From assembly GCF_025024155.1 (NCBI RefSeq), contig NW_026251718.1, positions 367,001 through 431,000 on the forward strand: DNA of 64,000 bases. Direction: 5' to 3'. The notes beneath the pieces are model-generated. The model had not been told where the DNA came from and made no database searches. It saw only the letters and a program-made list of their open reading frames with translations. The position numbers and the translations under genes were made by a program. Of the stretch, positions 60,439 through 64,000 are shown one piece after another (position 1 is the first letter of the stretch; each line of letters opens with the position of its first letter). This DNA is from Gamsiella multidivaricata. Its lineage: Eukaryota > Mortierellomycota > Mortierellomycetes > Mortierellales > Mortierellaceae.

Positions 60439-61615
60439 AGAGGTACAGGCTCTTTTGTTCTGCCTTGTTGGGCACCATCTGTGTATTAGATTTCATGTTT
60501 CAATTTTTTTTGTAGACTATCCTTCTTTGCCCGACTCCTATACAATATTAGAACAACCATCAAAATGTCAACTTAGAAAAGTCTTGCTTTCTTCAATTAT
60601 CTGAGTAAATGAGAGGGAGGAGATTTTAATTTCTATCAGTTCCAGCAGCGGCTCTTTTTGTGAGTAAGGCCCACCAAACGGTGCTCGTCGGAGGAATTAT
60701 GGCTTCACAAAAAAAAAAATCGTCACTTCATCGACGATTTCTGCCCCGGTTCTTGAGTCAATGTTTGATGTGAGTGAATTGCCGCAAAGATGTTCATTGA
60801 GGGGAGTTTTTTTTATCTCGATAATGCCCAATGCTAACCCCTCACCATTCTAAACGATTCCCACATGGATCGATGCGTGGAGAGCTGAAAATCGGATGAT
60901 GGAATAACACGAAACCTTAAACTAGCTAACTAATTGTAGCGTCCACGCGATGCTGGATTCCCTTATATAGAAGGACATAAGCTATCCTGCGCCGTTTGAT
61001 GGGCGCTTCCTGCCTCTTGACAAGTAAGTCGTTCCAGAGCGTCGGAACACTTAAAGTTTTTTACTTATTGAAGAACAGCGTTAGTAGTGCTCTTTCTAGC
61101 GTTGTGGTCCCCGATCGCACTGAAGGTCGGCCTTGAGGTTCAACCTGTGCGCTAAATCATATGCGACATTTGTAACAAGACGTAAACGTTCATGTCAGCA
61201 TCCCTTTTATCGGTGGCCTATGTGCACAGCAGAGTTTGTGCCAGTAGAATATCAAATATCATCACATATCGTACCATTCTTCATCAGTCCGAATAAAACA
61301 TTTCTACAGCTTCAAACATACTTGAGTCTGGAGCTTTGATATGAACTTACTGATCGAGTCATTGCCTGAGCCTTTTATAGATCCTCCGAACATCCTAGGC
61401 AGTTTGTTCCCGACTTCCTTTGGCTGGTCCCCTGGTTCTCGAACTAGTTTTCATCAACTATTTTCCCCTGACCAAGCAGAAGTTGTGTTTGTAAGCGAGT
61501 GTTGGAAGGTACGTTAACTGCAATGAAATGCAGAATCAGACGACAGAGATCAATTTTGCATATTTTACGGTCCTCGAGGACGAAAGAAAGATTTGCAGTA
61601 GGATACTTCTTGGTC
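60439..61615. other. Gene-poor stretch
   Basis: No supported gene. It contains scattered A/T runs and short ORFs. The 3' UTR of the hypothetical gene probably occupies the first few hundred bases. Confidence 0.5.
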
Positions 61616-62148
61616 CTATTCTTGCTCGCGTCGCCCTGGTCCACCTCTACGCTCACCACGGCTGGTTTCTTCGGCGATTATAGATCCGTAATGGCCATGG
61701 TATCCTCGCTGATTACGGCCTCCACGCTCATCGCATTCGTCTCGCTCTCCTTGCTGGCGACGTTGGATCTAAAATAAGAAGAATTAGCGCGCTGGACAAT
61801 AAGAAAGGTGCGGACATACCAAACCATCGCGCATGCTCTGCAACAAAAAGTACTTACTCTTTTACCCTTAGGTGCATCTGGAGACACTATCCACGATCTT
61901 TTTTCATTTACGTATATGGCCTCGTTGCCCTTGGACCTCTCTTCTGAGGCCTCGATTTTGTCGAGGAAAATTTGTTTGAATGATTCGAACACTTCGGTGC
62001 TTGCTCTCACCTGGCTACAATACTGATCCAGGACGTCCTGCTTGTCATCTCAATCACATCCGCGTAGCACGACGATATTCTTTACGAACGACTGGCCTAG
62101 TACATGGCCTGTGCAATCGTTGTTCGTAACGAAGGTAGTTGTGAGTCA
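61616..62148 (-). pseudogene. Decayed coding fragment, unrecognised
   Basis: On the minus strand an open stretch from 62,148 (after a CTGCTAG acceptor) encodes TTFVTNNDCTGHVLGQSFV, then KNIVVLRGCD, then an in-frame TGA at about 62,050, then resumes DDKQDVLDQYCSQVRAST ... FLDKIEASEERSKGNEAIYV ... SPDAPKGKR. A GTAAGT donor follows at 61,857 and a TTTTAG acceptor near 61,771. After joining in phase, an Arg/Gly/Glu-rich tail ends at 61,616. The composition and clean splice sites suggest a former gene. The stop in the middle and the lack of a 5' end suggest decay. I do not know the family. Confidence 0.4.
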
Positions 62149-63814
62149 CTAGCAGTGCTGGCTTTCAGCTTCTAAATAATGTCTTTCGCTTTATCCGACG
62201 TGCACCTTCACCCATGAAAGAGCACATCCAAGTCACTCGGGGTAACTACAGCCTAACCAGCCAGGGCACTGCCTCACCTTGCGACCAATAAAGATGACCG
62301 TTTTTACGAGCCCTATATCAGCATATCCTTGGCTTTCAGATAAGTAGACGGGGCTGATTGCTGCTGTTTTTAGGGAGGCTGACTGCTACTGTTTTTAGAG
62401 AGGCTGGCTTCTCTTTTTCTTCACTTACAACGTAACTATGACTGGTAGGATGATATTGCACTTTGAATCTTATTTCAAGAGAAACGGCAAGCTATATCAT
62501 TAATAACCTATGCTTATCCATGGACATATGGGGGACTGCCTCGCTGGCTGTTACAGGTATGGCAGAAGAGTCTCAGACATCATCCCCTGTTTCTCACTGC
62601 CTCTTCACAGTTGGATTCTTCCATTTCGTCTTGTTCCTTTTCGGCGTACCTCAGTGGGTAGGTTCCCCAATAAAATAGAATCTTCCACCGGTCCAGTTAC
62701 AGTACTCGATGATGGACCCACACAATTGGAGCGCGTTCTATCCGACATCAGAGCCTGGGGGCTATACATTCCAACTTACATTCTCCTCAGAGATATGTTC
62801 GAGTCAGTTTTATTATCTTTAACAGTCTCTCGGTAAGGTGCTTTAAAGTAGTCTGAAAAGCGACGTCCTTGACTGACTGGCTATTGGAGTGGGTTCTAAT
62901 ATAGCAGCTCCAAATCCAGGGACCGGAGTAGATCCTTTGATAGCTTTATGCCCAGGGTAAAAGAAGGCAAATGAATGGATGATGCAACACATAAGGCACA
63001 TTGGGACGTATCCAAGTGGAGTCCACATATATGCAGAAAAAAAAGTTATCCTAGGCAGGAACTGTCCCTAGGGAGAAGATTAAGAAGCTTCTTTTGTTCC
63101 CGGAAGTGGCAATCTAAATTTATCCAGTGCAAACTAGCAGGTGAACGTGGTTGGTATGGGCCAGAGGACAAGTATAAGACAATCTATACTATCTCTACTT
63201 CGAGTAGCCTTCAATGCACAATGTGGTCCGAGTTTGGTTATAGCTAGTGCCAATACATCGCGGTACTGACTCAAGTGAATGCTTATCTTTAGTTTGTACG
63301 CACTACTGCCTCAAAGGACAGACAACGGGGTAAAGAGGCTGCTCATGAGAAATGGTAACAGCCCAAGATTAACTTAGTATGAAAGCATTGACCCTGCTTC
63401 GGGTCCACCTTGTATCGTGTTTTAAAGTTCATTCGAAGATGCGAGCCCAGGTCCAGCTACAAGCAAGCAGGTGCCCATGGGTACCGAACTAGGTATATAC
63501 GTTGATGCGCACATTTGTACAATAGTCTGCTTTGTTTGTTTGAGAGGATGGCTGTTGGATAGTAGAGGCGTTATTTATTAGAATGTAACAAGGGACTGGT
63601 ACGACGTATATATCACATCGCATTATTACTGTAATTTACTTCGGCACATTGAATTGGCAAGTAGAAAAAGCATTTGTCCAGCAGTGCATAAACTTACTCA
63701 AACAGCTAGGCCCCGTCTATTTCTGTTCTCTACACGCGCTGTGCCTTTTCCTTTTATTGATTGGATGGATAACATGCTTATACGATAGCCAACCCTTCAT
63801 TTCCCTAGGGAAAA
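62149..63814. other. Gene-poor stretch
   Basis: A short duplication, GCTGACTGCTACTGTTTTTAG-like, occurs twice near 62,350-62,405. Small ORFs lack protein-like support. Nothing else recognised. Confidence 0.45.
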
Positions 63815-64000
63815 AACCCATATAAATACAGGCACTTGAATCCCTTTCTCTTCCCACATATTCACCACCTCCTCTCTTCTTTGTCTCGTATACTCACGCA
63901 CCTCGACTGGTCACTACGCCATTTACCGCTTATACACACCCCCTATCCCTTCAACAGACCACCGCCGTAGACTCTCGTTCCTCTTTTTATTTTTTATTTT
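63815..64000 (+). promoter_or_regulatory. Promoter and leader of a gene starting beyond the right edge
   Basis: CCCATATAAATACAGG gives a TATA box at 63,821. From ~63,840 to the end the sequence is C/T-rich with CTCTCTTC and CACCTCC runs, like the leaders of other genes here. No ATG with an open frame follows inside the window. Confidence 0.5.

Overview
This is a fungal nuclear window. Genes are split by many short GT-AG introns (mostly 70-150 bp), intergenic gaps are modest, coding leaders are pyrimidine-rich, and complex I (NDUFS7) is nuclear-encoded. A single-chain ATP-citrate lyase (split into two genes in ascomycetes), a glycogen phosphorylase, a TRP-like channel with a long propeller-like N-terminus and a large GAF hybrid histidine kinase together suggest an early-diverging filamentous fungus. 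My best guess is Mortierellomycotina/Mucoromycota; this is inference from gene content, not a database result.

Layout. 1-10.7 kb: two head-to-tail minus-strand paralogues of a giant TRP-type ion channel (the left one runs off the window). 11.9-15.6 kb: ATP-citrate lyase (minus). 17.4-20.3 kb: Sir2-type NAD-dependent deacetylase (minus). 21-24.3 kb: a decayed accessory patch ending in a broken gene that couples an XPG/FEN1-like N-terminus to a TnpB/Fanzor-like RuvC plus zinc-ribbon C-terminus. 24.5-25.7 kb: NDUFS7 (plus). 27.1-27.9 kb: short-chain dehydrogenase (plus). 28.4-30.0 kb: kappa-class GST / DsbA-like isomerase (plus). 30.2-34.5 kb: glycogen phosphorylase (minus, 13 exons). 34.8-36.4 kb: IBA57-type Fe-S assembly factor (minus), divergent across 245 bp from a candidate FANCB-like protein (36.6-39.2 kb, plus). 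39.2-44.9 kb: gene-poor, low-complexity DNA. 44.9-50.7 kb: GAF hybrid histidine kinase (plus), convergent with a poly-Q Sel1-repeat protein (51.2-53.6 kb, minus). 56.3-60.4 kb: a 1167-residue protein I do not recognise (plus). 60.4-64 kb: gene-poor, with one decayed minus-strand reading frame and, at the right edge, a promoter pointing out of the window.

Exon models were built by hand from splice motifs. For every complete gene the exon lengths sum to a multiple of three and the phases agree across each junction, which is the main internal check. No operon-like logic is expected. Functionally the set is metabolic (cytosolic acetyl-CoA supply, glycogen breakdown, respiration), sensing/signalling (TRP channels, histidine kinase) and genome or chromatin maintenance (Sir2, the FANCB candidate). 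The parts most worth following up are the FEN1-like/Fanzor-like locus, the FANCB candidate, the tandem TRP genes with an in-frame (GT)n intron, and a degenerate receiver domain inside the histidine kinase.
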